64,000 nucleotides of DNA from Lewinellaceae bacterium (GTDB lineage: Bacteria; Bacteroidota; Bacteroidia; Chitinophagales; Saprospiraceae): NCBI GenBank assembly GCA_020636375.1, contig JACJXZ010000018.1:164300-228299 (forward strand), read 5' to 3'. Below, in pieces: positions 27,881 through 36,251 of the stretch; position 1 is the first letter of the stretch, and every line of letters begins with the position of its first letter. The notes under the pieces are model-generated. The model was given only the letters and a program-made list of their open reading frames with translations. It was not told the DNA's origin and did not search any database. Position numbers and translations under genes: made by a program.

Positions 27881-29242
27881 CTATCCTTCCTCCGCCCGGC
27901 TCAGCCCTGCTTTGTATGTTTCCAGGCAGCGCTCGCGGGCTTCCTTGTGGTCGACGATCGGATCCGGGTAGTCTGAAGTGCCGTATTCCGGCACCCATTT
28001 TTTTACATATTTCAGGTCCTTATCGAACTTTTCCTGCTGGGAATAGGGATTGAAAATGCGGAAGTAAGGCGCTGCATCAGTTCCGGAGCCGGCTGCCCAC
28101 TGCCAGCCGCCGTTGTTGCTCGCCAGCTCGTAGTCGAGCAATTTTTTAGCGAAGTAGGCCTCTCCCCAGCGCCAGTCGATGAGCAGGTGTTTGGCCAGAA
28201 AGCTGGCGGTGATCATGCGCACGCGGTTGTGCATGTAGCCGGCCTGGTTGAGCTGCCGCATCCCGGCGTCGACGATGGGATAGCCGGTCTTGCCTTCACA
28301 CCATTTTTGGAATTCCGATTCATCGTTGCGCCATTCGATGTAGTCGTACTTTTCGCGAAAGGCACGGCCGACGACATGCGGGAAATGCGCCAGGATCATG
28401 GCGTAGAAGTCCCGCCAGATGAGTTCGTTGAGGAAGGTGGCGTTGAGCTGCCTGGCCCGCCGGGCCTTCTCCCGGATGCTGATGGTGCCGAACCGGAAGT
28501 GGATGCCCAGGCGGGAAGTGCCGTCCTGTGCCGGGAAATTGCGGGTTTTGTCGTAATTGCGGATCAGGCCGCGGCTGACGGCTTTGGGAGGGATTCCGAT
28601 GTCCGTCCGCTCAAAACCCATTTCTTCCAGCCCGGGCAGAGGTTGTTCCTCCATATTCAGGAAGTTGCCAAAGTAATCCTCTGTGGAGTAAGGTTTTAAG
28701 TAGTAAGATATGGTTTCCTCCTCTCCGGGCCCGTTGGCGGCCCTGGCTGGCCGGCTATCCAGCTTTTCCTTCCATTTGCGGCTGTAGGGGGTGAAAACGA
28801 CGTAGGGCTCGCCGTCGTCTTTGAGGACCTCGTCTTTTTCGAAGACCACATGGTCTTTGAAGGTATGAAAGGCGGCGCCTTTTTCTTTCAGCAGCTTTTG
28901 CACTTTTTCATCCCGCTGGATGGCGTATGGCTCGTAATCCCGGTTGGCGTAAACGGCCCCGATGTCGTACTCTTCCAGGAGGGTTTTCCAGACTTCCAGC
29001 GGATGGCCGTACCGGATCACCATGCTGCTGCCCAGGCCCCGCAGTTCCTGCCGCATTTCCCGGAGCGTGTCGTGGATGAATTCCACCCGCGCATCCTTCT
29101 TGTCTTCGAGTTCATCGAGGATCTCCCGGTCAAAAATAAAAAGGGGGACGACCGGGCGTTCTCCCTTCAGGGCGTGGTACAGGCCGGCGTTGTCATGCAG
29201 GCGTAGGTCCCGGCGAAACCAGAAAAAGCAGACATCGGACAT
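27881..29242 (-). CDS. phrB: Cryptochrome/photolyase family protein, class I type
   Basis: Photolyases repair UV-damaged pyrimidine dimers in DNA using light and FAD. The N-terminal antenna domain starts CFFWFRRDLRLHDNAGL. The FAD-binding domain shows RLGIHFRFGTISIR, LNELIWRDFYAMI, TGYPIVDAGMRQL and MHNRVRMITASFLAKHLLID. It ends with the near-invariant NGGWQWAAGSGTDAAPYFRI. The canonical motif has AASTGTDA, and the Ser-Gly here is a small change. At 453 residues the length is normal. CPD specificity is likely from the WRDFY and GWQWAA motifs, but a 6-4 or cryptochrome role cannot be excluded. Confidence 0.93.
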   Translation of the reverse strand: MSDVCFFWFRRDLRLHDNAGLYHALKGERPVVPLFIFDREILDELEDKKDARVEFIHDTLREMRQELRGLGSSMVIRYGHPLEVWKTLLEEYDIGAVYANRDYEPYAIQRDEKVQKLLKEKGAAFHTFKDHVVFEKDEVLKDDGEPYVVFTPYSRKWKEKLDSRPARAANGPGEEETISYYLKPYSTEDYFGNFLNMEEQPLPGLEEMGFERTDIGIPPKAVSRGLIRNYDKTRNFPAQDGTSRLGIHFRFGTISIREKARRARQLNATFLNELIWRDFYAMILAHFPHVVGRAFREKYDYIEWRNDESEFQKWCEGKTGYPIVDAGMRQLNQAGYMHNRVRMITASFLAKHLLIDWRWGEAYFAKKLLDYELASNNGGWQWAAGSGTDAAPYFRIFNPYSQQEKFDKDLKYVKKWVPEYGTSDYPDPIVDHKEARERCLETYKAGLSRAEEG

Positions 29243-29330
29243 GATTTTCAGGTATTTTGAAGGGAAACAGGACAGGATTGGGATTGTTTACGGACAGGGA
29301 TAACACTTGTTGGTTTCTGGAAGGTGAAAG

Positions 29331-29610
29331 TTAGACAGGATTGACAGGATTTGAAGGTAGACAGGATTGACAGGATGAACAGGATTTGGCCGCCCTAAAC
29401 CAAACCCCATGCGAACAGCGAACTGCGAACTGCGGACCCGGCTCAAGTAGACAGGATGAACAGGATTTGGCCGCCCTAAACCAAACCCCATGCGAACAGC
29501 GAACAGCGGACTGCGGACTGCGGACCCGGCTCAAGTAGACAGGATTGACAGGATTTGGCGGCTTTTGCCAGTATGCGGTGTGCTCATCCTGTAAATCTTG
29601 TCAATCCTGT
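29331..29610. repeat. Compound repeat: 81/88-bp tandem duplication built from two word classes
   Basis: A unit containing acaggatgaacaggattt, then ggccgccctaaaccaaaccc, then GAACAGC-type heptamers, then acccggctcaagtag occurs at 29370-29450 (81 bp) and 29451-29538 (88 bp). The longer copy has exactly one additional heptamer. More gacaggatt words precede and follow. The remaining gap 29611-29742 contains no gene. Confidence 0.9.
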
Positions 29611-29742
29611 CCAAAAAACGCCCGCAGCCATGAAGGCCATTTTTCCTGTCTGTCCTGTCGATCCCGCCTGGAAATATAAGCCCGGCACGAAACAGTACGA
29701 TCTTTTTGACTCTAAGAACCTCTTTTCAGCCCAAAGTCTTTT

Positions 29743-29750
29743 AAATTTGG
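29743..29750 (+). promoter_or_regulatory. TAnnTTTG -7 element
   Basis: TAAATTTG matches the Bacteroidota -7 element. No TTTG stands at the right distance upstream. If used, transcription would start near 29757, which favours the ATG at 29782 over those at 29758 and 29761 for the next gene. Confidence 0.4.
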
Positions 29751-29781
29751 ACAAATTTTGATGGGTTCAAAAACAAAAGAT

Positions 29782-30699
29782 ATGAAATACGTCTATCTGT
29801 TCTTGTGTTTTGCCATTTTCACCCTGATGTCCTGTCAATCTGAACAGGAAAAGGCCCAGGCCCGGATCACGGAACTGGAAAAGCATTTCGAGGACGATCC
29901 CACCGCCGAAAAAGCCGGGGAGGTGCTGGAAGCCTACCAGGGCTATGCCGCCCAATTCCCGGAGGACGCGGAGACAACCCCCCGTTATCTGTACCGCACT
30001 GCGGCCCTGCAATACCGGATGAACCGCTTTTCCGCTGCGGCAGCTACCCTCACTCAGGCCATCGAGGATTATTACAATTCCTCCAATACCCCCAAATCCG
30101 TCATTTTCCTGGGGGATATTTATCAGGAAAAGCTGAGCAACGAAGAAAACGGCATCACGGCCTACCAGGCGCTGATCCGGGCTTTTCCGGACTCGGAGGA
30201 AGCCAAAGCCGCCCACGAAAAGCTGCCGGAAGGCATACTGGCGCTGGAGGGGAGGATCGGGGAGATGGCTGGCCGGATGTTCGACGATTCCACTGGCCGC
30301 ATTGAATACCGGATAGCCAACGATTTTATCACCTCCACCGAATTGTATGCCCTGATCCTGCCCCGTTCAGAACAAACGCCGGAAATGCTGTACAAGGGGG
30401 CTGAAATAGCCAGGACCATTCGTTCTTTCGACAAATCACTGGAACTCTACGCCCGGATCAACGAGCAGTACCCGGAGAGCCCCAAAGCGCCGCAGGCCCT
30501 TTTCATGCAGGCGTTCACCTTCGATTCGGACCTCCGGCAGTTGGATAAGGCTAAGGAACTCTACGAGAAGTTTATCGCGGAATACCCCAACGACGATTTT
30601 GTGGACGATGCGCAAATCCTCCTGGAAAACCTGGGCAAGGACGACGAGGAGATCATCCGGTCATTCACGGAGAAGGGCGAAGCGGGCGAGGTGGAGTGA
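29782..30699 (+). CDS. Tetratricopeptide-repeat lipoprotein
   Basis: From the ATG at 29782 the protein has a perfect lipoprotein signal (MKYVYLFLCFAIFTLMSC). Two earlier ATGs would add eight polar residues. The rest is alpha-helical with TPR-like repeats: PRYLYRTAALQYRMNRFSAA, SVIFLGDIYQEKLSNEENGI, APQALFMQAFTFDSDLRQLD and AKELYEKFIAEYPNDDFVDD. The last resembles the tol-pal/YbgF and BamD type of repeat. It probably acts as a scaffold in the periplasm facing the outer membrane. I cannot name a partner; the neighbouring genes are on the other strand. Confidence 0.82.
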   Translation: MKYVYLFLCFAIFTLMSCQSEQEKAQARITELEKHFEDDPTAEKAGEVLEAYQGYAAQFPEDAETTPRYLYRTAALQYRMNRFSAAAATLTQAIEDYYNSSNTPKSVIFLGDIYQEKLSNEENGITAYQALIRAFPDSEEAKAAHEKLPEGILALEGRIGEMAGRMFDDSTGRIEYRIANDFITSTELYALILPRSEQTPEMLYKGAEIARTIRSFDKSLELYARINEQYPESPKAPQALFMQAFTFDSDLRQLDKAKELYEKFIAEYPNDDFVDDAQILLENLGKDDEEIIRSFTEKGEAGEVE

Positions 30700-30765
30700 A
30701 GGAAAATGGGCAGCAATCAGGCCGGCCGGCCCGGGCGGCCTTCACGTCCGCTCCGGTTCTTTTTT

Positions 30766-31233
30766 CTACAACCTGACCCGGATGGATTTCCGGTCGAAAG
30801 GATTAAGGGCTACGCCGGCAACCTGCGCTTCTGCTTCCACCCGGAATTCAGAATTGACGCCCCGTAAGGCTTTGGCGGCAAGCGCCAGGCCCCCGAAGAG
30901 GAAGTTCCTCCTGCCGAACTCATCGACATTGGAACGCACCAGGCTAAAGGGCAGCTGAAAGGGTACCTCTACGGCTTCTTCCGCCGGGACTTCGATAACC
31001 TGATGGATTTCGGAAGCCCCCAGTTCATATTCATCGATGAGCTTTTCCTTGCCGCGGCCGCGGGCGTATTTTTCAATGAAGGCGATCTTGATGCTGGTAA
31101 CGGTCTGCGGGTTGAGCGACTGGAAGCGGATGCTGCCGAGAATCTCCCCGGAATCGGCATCCACTTCTTCCGGGAGGATAAGCTCGAGCTTCACGCCCTC
31201 GATGCCCAGCCATTTCTTTACTTTCCCTAACAT
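30766..31233 (-). CDS. Spo0M-like (arrestin-fold) protein
   Basis: The sequence MLGKVKKWLGIEGVKLELIL and the segments GSIRFQSLNPQTVTSIKIAF and VEVPFQLPFSLV fit the N-terminal arrestin-like domain of the Spo0M family. At 155 residues it is shorter than the Bacillus protein (about 250), with only one domain. In Bacilli the family affects sporulation control and cell shape; in Bacteroidota no role is established. It has no signal peptide, so it is cytoplasmic. Confidence 0.75.
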   Translation of the reverse strand: MLGKVKKWLGIEGVKLELILPEEVDADSGEILGSIRFQSLNPQTVTSIKIAFIEKYARGRGKEKLIDEYELGASEIHQVIEVPAEEAVEVPFQLPFSLVRSNVDEFGRRNFLFGGLALAAKALRGVNSEFRVEAEAQVAGVALNPFDRKSIRVRL

Positions 31234-31363
31234 AGTTGTTTTTTTTGTGGAATTTTATCCCCGTTTTGCGCTTCTGCTGTACACGGCGCTTTTTTGCCAC
31301 AAAGACACCAAAACACAAAGTACACTAAGCTTTTCACGGACGAACTCGCTGTACATTTTATCC

Positions 31364-31843
31364 TTACACCATCCGCTTATGCCAGCTTTGGCTCAGGGGT
31401 TTTACCCAGCTCTGGTCCAGTGCCTCTTTCGTGTTGACCAGCGTGTCGAACACCAGGGTATCGTCGTTTATTTTGCCTTCCTGGTACAGGCGGGCGAACT
31501 CTTCGCGGGGTACGGTGAAAACTTCATCTCCCTGTTTATAGGAGAAAACCATGCGGTCGAACAGGTCAACGCCATACTCTGCCTGCAGTTGCTTCAGAAA
31601 ATAAACGGACTTATCGATGGAGCAACCGCTGGCGTCCGCCTGGCTTTCGTCGACCATGAGGAGGATAAAGCGGTTGTGCAATACGTCAGCATGGGCCCGC
31701 AGTTGCCGGTTGTGGCTGATCCAGCTTTGGGCGAACGCTTGTGCTTTTTGTCGTATGCCCGGCACATCCTCCGGCCGGAACGGGCGGTTGGCCTGGTATA
31801 CCCAGACCCGGGTCGTGTCTGGAAGGGTGTCGTATGTTGTCAT
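31364..31843 (-). CDS. Conserved hypothetical protein (family often labelled 'ABC transporter ATPase')
   Basis: The 159-residue protein shows the conserved family blocks RVWVYQANRPF, HNRFILLMVDESQADASGCSID and the end SWHKRMV. Homologs in Bacteroidota databases often carry the name ABC transporter ATPase (from memory). I see no Walker A, Walker B or signature motif, so that name is not supported. The Cys in ASGCSID is the most conserved-looking candidate site. No signal peptide is present. The function is unknown. A 116-bp repeat lies upstream. Confidence 0.75.
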   Translation of the reverse strand: MTTYDTLPDTTRVWVYQANRPFRPEDVPGIRQKAQAFAQSWISHNRQLRAHADVLHNRFILLMVDESQADASGCSIDKSVYFLKQLQAEYGVDLFDRMVFSYKQGDEVFTVPREEFARLYQEGKINDDTLVFDTLVNTKEALDQSWVKPLSQSWHKRMV

Positions 31844-32028
31844 GGTTGCAAATGCCTTTTGTACTCGGTGATTTACTTAAAGTAACAATTCAGTCCTTTG
31901 GTAGTTTTTATGCCTGCTTTCGCATTTCAGGCCATACTACTGGACATTTTGAGGCCATCGTGTATATGTGCATGGATGCATTCGTACATGTGTTTGGAAA
32001 CCAACTCCTTATACACGAATGTACAAGT

Positions 32029-32144
32029 GAGGGCACTCCGGAAACCTTCGTTAAGGAATGATGAAACGAAGGCCCGTCCTCGTTTCTCGGCCGGGTAAAA
32101 ATGATGGAATGAATAAACATAATCATGTGTTTATCAATGAATAT
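32029..32144. repeat. Dispersed 116-bp repeat, copy 1
   Basis: The segment from gagggcactccgg to caatgaatat is nearly identical to 36032-36147, with about five substitutions and no indels. It contains the hairpin ATAAACA...TGTTTAT near its end. Both copies lie in gaps between two minus-strand genes. Upstream at 31932 is one more copy of the word catactactggacatttt seen in the element at 12331. Confidence 0.9.
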
Positions 32145-32180
32145 AGCAATTCCAGCCAAATCCTGTTCATCCTGTCTGCT

Positions 32181-32984
32181 TCAGCCCTCCTGCTTCAATT
32201 TCATATTATTCAGGATCAACTCCGCCAGGTCGTACACCATCACGTCATCCTGTCTGTCTTTGTCCTTGACGCCGTCGCTCATCATAGTCAGGCAAAAAGG
32301 GCAGTTGGCGGCGATGACGGCGGCGCCGGTTTCCAGGGCTTCCTCCGCCCGCTCGGTGTTGATGCGTTTGTTGCCAGGTTCGTCCTCCTTCCACATCTGG
32401 GCGCCGCCGGCGCCGCAGCACAGGCCGTTGGACCGGCAGCGCTTCATTTCGACCAGGTCGCCGTCGAGAGCCTCCAGCACCTTGCGGGGCGCCTCGTAGA
32501 TGCCGTTGACGCGGCCCATGTAGCAGGAGTCGTGATAGGTGATGCGCTTGCCTTTGAACTCGCCCCCCTCTTTCATTTTGATGCGCCCTTCGTCGATGAG
32601 TTGCTGCAGCAGCTGGGTGTGGTGGATCACCTCATAGTTGCCGCCCAGGGCCGGATATTCGTTCTTCAGAGTATTGAAACAATGCGGGCAGGCCGTGACG
32701 ATCTTTTTGACGTTGTACATGTTCAGCGTCTCGATGTTCTGCAGGGCCAGCATCTGGAAGACGAACTCGTTGCCGGCGCGCCGGGCGGGGTCGCCGGTGC
32801 ACTGCTCTTCGTTGCCTAGGATGGCGAAGTCCACCCCTACCGCATTGAGAATCTTGCAGAAGGCGACGGTCACTTTCTGGGCGCGGTTGTCGTAGCTGCC
32901 GGCGCAGCCCACCCAGAAGAGGATCTCGGGCTCGCGGCCTTCAGCGGCCAGGGCAGCCATGTTGAGGATGTTGAGTTGGCTCAT
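32181..32984 (-). CDS. HdrB-like Fe-S protein with two CCG domains
   Basis: The protein has two Cys-rich CCG domains of the heterodisulfide reductase B/GlpC type. The first contains FWVGCAGSYDNRAQ and ends VTACPHCFNTLKNEY. The second contains TYHDSCYMGR, SNGLCCGAGGAQMW and AANCPFCLTMM. These cysteines bind a noncubane Fe-S cluster. The gene follows the HdrC-like membrane gene at 33090 by 105 AT-rich bases, so the pair probably forms one electron-transfer complex. The donor and acceptor are not visible in the window. Confidence 0.88.
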   Translation of the reverse strand: MSQLNILNMAALAAEGREPEILFWVGCAGSYDNRAQKVTVAFCKILNAVGVDFAILGNEEQCTGDPARRAGNEFVFQMLALQNIETLNMYNVKKIVTACPHCFNTLKNEYPALGGNYEVIHHTQLLQQLIDEGRIKMKEGGEFKGKRITYHDSCYMGRVNGIYEAPRKVLEALDGDLVEMKRCRSNGLCCGAGGAQMWKEDEPGNKRINTERAEEALETGAAVIAANCPFCLTMMSDGVKDKDRQDDVMVYDLAELILNNMKLKQEG

Positions 32985-33089
32985 GTATTGTTATTTCTTT
33001 TTCAGACTGATCATTATTTTTATAATCATTACAAAAATAACGATTATAAAAGTAGTCATTATTTTTGTCACGCCTGCCGAGCCGGCGTC

Positions 33090-34454
33090 CTACCCCTTCA
33101 CCGCCTCCTGCGCCCACTTATCCCGGTCATCCGGAATGGCCCAGGCGGAGCCGCTGTTTTCCATACTGGTGAACATAGGCACCCACTCCTGCGGCCCCTG
33201 CGAGAGGGTCAGGATCTCATAGCGGCGCATCTTCAGGATGGGCTCCAGCGGGTTGATCAGCACCGGGCAGGCTTCCACGCAGGCGTTGCAGGTGGTGCAG
33301 GCGTGCAACTCTTCGGGGGTGGTGTAATCGAAAAGGGACTTGCCGTCGTCGTAGTTGTCCCGGCTTACGGGCTTTTCCTTATCCTTTGCGAACTGCGCAT
33401 CGCCGCTGTCGATGTTCCGGCCGATCTCCTCGGCCCGGTCCCGTATATCCATGAGAATCTTGCGGGGCGACAGTTTCTTGCCGGTGATGTTGGCCGGGCA
33501 GACGGACGTGCAGCGTCCGCATTCCGTACAGCTATACGCGTCCATGACGTTCTTCCAGCTCAGCGTGAATACATCGTTGGCGCCGAACTCGGGCAGGTCG
33601 GCCTCCATATCTGCCGCCCCTTCGCCGTCGCCCTCCGTCAGCCCCATCATACTCCTGACCTCATTCATCACCTCCGGCATGTTGTCCATCTCGCCGCGCG
33701 GCTTCAGGCGGGCGTAGTAGGTGTTGGGAAAGGCGAGAAGGATGTGCAGGTGCTTGGAATAGGGCAGGTAATTCAGGAAGACGAAGACCATCGCCAGGTG
33801 CAGCCACCAGCCGAAGCGCTCTAGAACCTGCAGGGTGCCCTCGCTCAACCCGCCAAACAGAGCCGGGCCCAGCCAGGTGCTGACTGCCAGCTGGCCCGTT
33901 TCCGGGTAGTGCTGCGGGTCTATATCCTGGAGGAGCACATCCGCCCCGTTCATGCTGAAGATGCCGATGAGCAGGATGATCTCGAAGATGAGGATGAGGT
34001 TGCCATCCAGGCGCGGCCAGCCCTTCATCTCCGGCTTCCAGAAGCGGGGGACTTTCAGCAGGTTCCGACGGGCCAGGAAAATGATGGTCGCAATGAAGGC
34101 GAGGATCGAAAGCACCTCGATGAAGCTGATGACAAAGGTGTAAAAACCGCCCAGCTTATCCGCAAAGAAGCGGTGCTGCCCCGATGCGCCGTCGATAAAA
34201 ATCTCGATTAGCTCAACCTGCGTGATCAGAAACGCCGCGTAGATAAAAAAGTGAAAGACGGCCGAAATCCAGCGCTTGAACATCTTCTGCTGGCCGAACG
34301 AGACCAGAAGGACGTTGCGCCAGCGCAGAGCCGTGTCTCCACTGATCTCTTCATCCTGCCCCAGCAGGATATTCCGGCGCACCCGGGAGAAGGCGCGCCA
34401 GGCTAACCCGAAAGCCCCCAGCGTAACCAGGATAAAAGCGATCTGTTGTATCAT
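33090..34454 (-). CDS. Membrane-bound HdrC-like ferredoxin oxidoreductase
   Basis: The N-terminal 270 residues have about five membrane helices of the nitrate-reductase-gamma/HdrE type (MIQQIAFILVTLGAFGLAWR; FFIYAAFLITQVELIEIFI). The C-terminal part has two [4Fe-4S] motifs, CTECGRCTSVCP and CTTCNACVEACP, as in HdrC. Several His lie in the helices (AVFHFF, WWLHLAM, KHLHILL) and could bind haem b. The likely role is passing electrons between a cytoplasmic donor such as a flavoprotein and menaquinone, together with the HdrB-like protein. Confidence 0.88.
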   Translation of the reverse strand: MIQQIAFILVTLGAFGLAWRAFSRVRRNILLGQDEEISGDTALRWRNVLLVSFGQQKMFKRWISAVFHFFIYAAFLITQVELIEIFIDGASGQHRFFADKLGGFYTFVISFIEVLSILAFIATIIFLARRNLLKVPRFWKPEMKGWPRLDGNLILIFEIILLIGIFSMNGADVLLQDIDPQHYPETGQLAVSTWLGPALFGGLSEGTLQVLERFGWWLHLAMVFVFLNYLPYSKHLHILLAFPNTYYARLKPRGEMDNMPEVMNEVRSMMGLTEGDGEGAADMEADLPEFGANDVFTLSWKNVMDAYSCTECGRCTSVCPANITGKKLSPRKILMDIRDRAEEIGRNIDSGDAQFAKDKEKPVSRDNYDDGKSLFDYTTPEELHACTTCNACVEACPVLINPLEPILKMRRYEILTLSQGPQEWVPMFTSMENSGSAWAIPDDRDKWAQEAVKG

Positions 34455-34571
34455 ATTTTACTATTGATTGTGCTACAGCGAATTTTCGCTAAATTAACTG
34501 CTGCGCCCGAAGTAAAAAAGCTAAAATAGGATGATTTTTCTCAAGTGGGTGGAATTTGCTGGTTTTATCCC

Positions 34572-34579
34572 TAATTTTG
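34572..34579 (+). promoter_or_regulatory. TAnnTTTG -7 element for the PyrR-like gene
   Basis: TAATTTTG lies 80 bases before the ATG at 34660. A TTTG stands 13 bases upstream, shorter than the normal spacing. It lies inside a longer open frame, which supports the later start. Confidence 0.4.
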
Positions 34580-34659
34580 ATCCGGAGATGGCCTTTGAAG
34601 CTGACGGCAATAGCCACGTGGCAGAAAGCGCTATGCATAGCAGTATAAACCATAACCTT

Positions 34660-35154
34660 ATGAAAATCCTCGACCAGAAACAAATACAACAAAAGATCAA
34701 GCGCCTGGCCATCGAGATTCTCGAGAGCAACTTTGAGGAAAAGGAACTGATCCTGGCGGGCATCAATACCACCGGCCTGGGTTTCGCCCGAATGCTGCAC
34801 GGCGAATTGACATCCATCACAGCTATTCCCATCACGCTGACCCGCATCCGGATCAACCCCGCCGCCCCGCTCAGCCAGGAAATCAGGATCGAGCTGCCTC
34901 CCGAACAACTGGAGGGCAAAGCCATCATCATCACCGACGATGTGGCCAATACCGGCCGGACCTTGTTCTACGCCATGAAACCCATCCTCAGCGTCCTGCC
35001 CCGAAAAGTGGAAATTGCCGTCCTCGTGGACCGCACCCACAAGTCCTTCCCGGTGAAAGTCGACTACTTCGGCCTGTCCCTGGCCACTACCCTGATGGAT
35101 AACATCGACGTACAAATCCTGGATGTTGAGGAGCAGGCCGTGTTTTTGAATTAG
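34660..35154 (+). CDS. Phosphoribosyltransferase, PyrR-like
   Basis: From the ATG at 34660 the 164-residue protein starts MKILDQKQIQQKIKRLAIEI, which is the usual PyrR-family beginning. A longer frame from 34531 adds unconserved sequence. The PRPP-binding motif IIITDDVANTGRT near residue 90 is complete, and DRTHKSFPVKVDYFGLSLAT matches the substrate loop of the family. PyrR proteins regulate pyrimidine genes and may have uracil phosphoribosyltransferase activity. No pyr genes are adjacent, so the substrate is uncertain. Confidence 0.88.
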   Translation: MKILDQKQIQQKIKRLAIEILESNFEEKELILAGINTTGLGFARMLHGELTSITAIPITLTRIRINPAAPLSQEIRIELPPEQLEGKAIIITDDVANTGRTLFYAMKPILSVLPRKVEIAVLVDRTHKSFPVKVDYFGLSLATTLMDNIDVQILDVEEQAVFLN

Positions 35155-35234
35155 CCAGTTGGTGATTCAGGTTGGGTTGATATGGCGCCGAAAGCGCCCG
35201 CTCAGCCCCACCAATCAACTCACCCTTCCCCGTC

Positions 35235-36011
35235 TCAATTAATCAGCTCCCGCAGCGCCCCCATCCGCTCCATCGCCGCCTTGTAGCCGATATCGAACAG
35301 GGGTTCATACCGATTGAGCTGAAAGATATTAAACCCATGCACCTCCTTCGGCTCAATCAACAGGTCGCAAAGCTCCATATTGGGGCGGGTATTGGCCAGG
35401 ACGGAAAGGTCGAAACAGCGCTGGGCAATGCCCAGCACATTCTGCACGCTCTTTGTGGAAACCTCTACATGGGGCATCACATTCACCGCTATGGTTATGT
35501 CGCAGGCCGCCTTGAGGGGCCCAACCGGCATATTGTCCAGCAGGCCGCCGTCGACGTAGAGCTGCCCTCCGATCTCCACCGGCTGAAAGAGGAGGGGGAT
35601 GGAAGACGAAGCCGTCACCACATCGAAGAGCGGCCCGGAGCTGCGCATTTCGCATTCGCCGGTATTGAGATTGGCTATGGCGACGAAGAGCTTCTTCTCC
35701 AGGGCCTCGAAACGGTCCTCGGCAATGCTTTCCGCCAGCTTTTCCCGCAGGTAGGTCAGTTTGGTCAACCCGGAGTAGGGAAGGGCCACCTTGAACATCT
35801 TAAAAAAGCTGGCCTTGCGCACAAACTCCATGATCTCCGCCGGCTTCTTGCCCGAGGCGTAAAGGGCGCCCACAATAGCGCCCGCACTGGCCCCGGAGAG
35901 CACCTCGGGGAAAATTCCCTGGTCTTCCAAAGCCTGCAGGACGCCGATGTGGGCAATGCCTCTGGCACCTCCGCCGGAGAGGGCGAGCCCGATGCGTTTA
36001 GATGGGTTCAT
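35235..36011 (-). CDS. Patatin-like phospholipase (RssA-type)
   Basis: Patatins hydrolyse acyl chains of lipids with a Ser-Asp dyad. The oxyanion loop is GLALSGGGARGIAHIG, the nucleophile Ser is in LSGASAGAIVG and the catalytic Asp is in YVDGGLLDNMPV. The 258-residue length fits the single-domain RssA/YchK group. No signal peptide is seen, so it acts in the cytoplasm. It converges with the PyrR-like gene. The intervening 80 bases contain GGCGC-CGAAA-GCGCC, a small hairpin, and TTGGTGATT-type words. Confidence 0.92.
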   Translation of the reverse strand: MNPSKRIGLALSGGGARGIAHIGVLQALEDQGIFPEVLSGASAGAIVGALYASGKKPAEIMEFVRKASFFKMFKVALPYSGLTKLTYLREKLAESIAEDRFEALEKKLFVAIANLNTGECEMRSSGPLFDVVTASSSIPLLFQPVEIGGQLYVDGGLLDNMPVGPLKAACDITIAVNVMPHVEVSTKSVQNVLGIAQRCFDLSVLANTRPNMELCDLLIEPKEVHGFNIFQLNRYEPLFDIGYKAAMERMGALRELIN

Positions 36012-36031
36012 GGTTGGATGGGTTCATGGTT

Positions 36032-36147
36032 GAGGGCACTCCGGAAACTTTTGTTAAGGAATGATGGAACGAAGGCCCGTCCTCGTTTCTCGGCCGGGTA
36101 AAAATGATGAAATGAATAAACATAATCATGTGTTTATCAATGAATAT
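36032..36147. repeat. Dispersed 116-bp repeat, copy 2
   Basis: This copy starts 20 bases before the patatin start codon (on the minus strand) and matches 32029-32144. It is followed at 36160-36215 by attcattccttcattcc words, the class also present at 44717. Confidence 0.9.
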
Positions 36148-36251
36148 CAATTTAAAATACATTTCCACTTTATTCATTCCTTCATTCCTCCAGTCATTCA
36201 TTCCTTTGCCGGACTTTCCGGAGCAGCCTCACCCATGCACCCCTGAAACCC

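Noticed and set aside
29331..29610. CRISPR-like array
   Set aside because: The repeats are adjacent, vary in length and lack unique spacers of constant size, and there are no cas genes.
31364..31843. ABC transporter ATPase
   Set aside because: The usual database name is not supported: no Walker A, Walker B or signature motif and only 159 residues.
34531..34659. N-terminal extension of the PyrR-like protein
   Set aside because: A -7 promoter element lies inside it, and the family begins at the later ATG.
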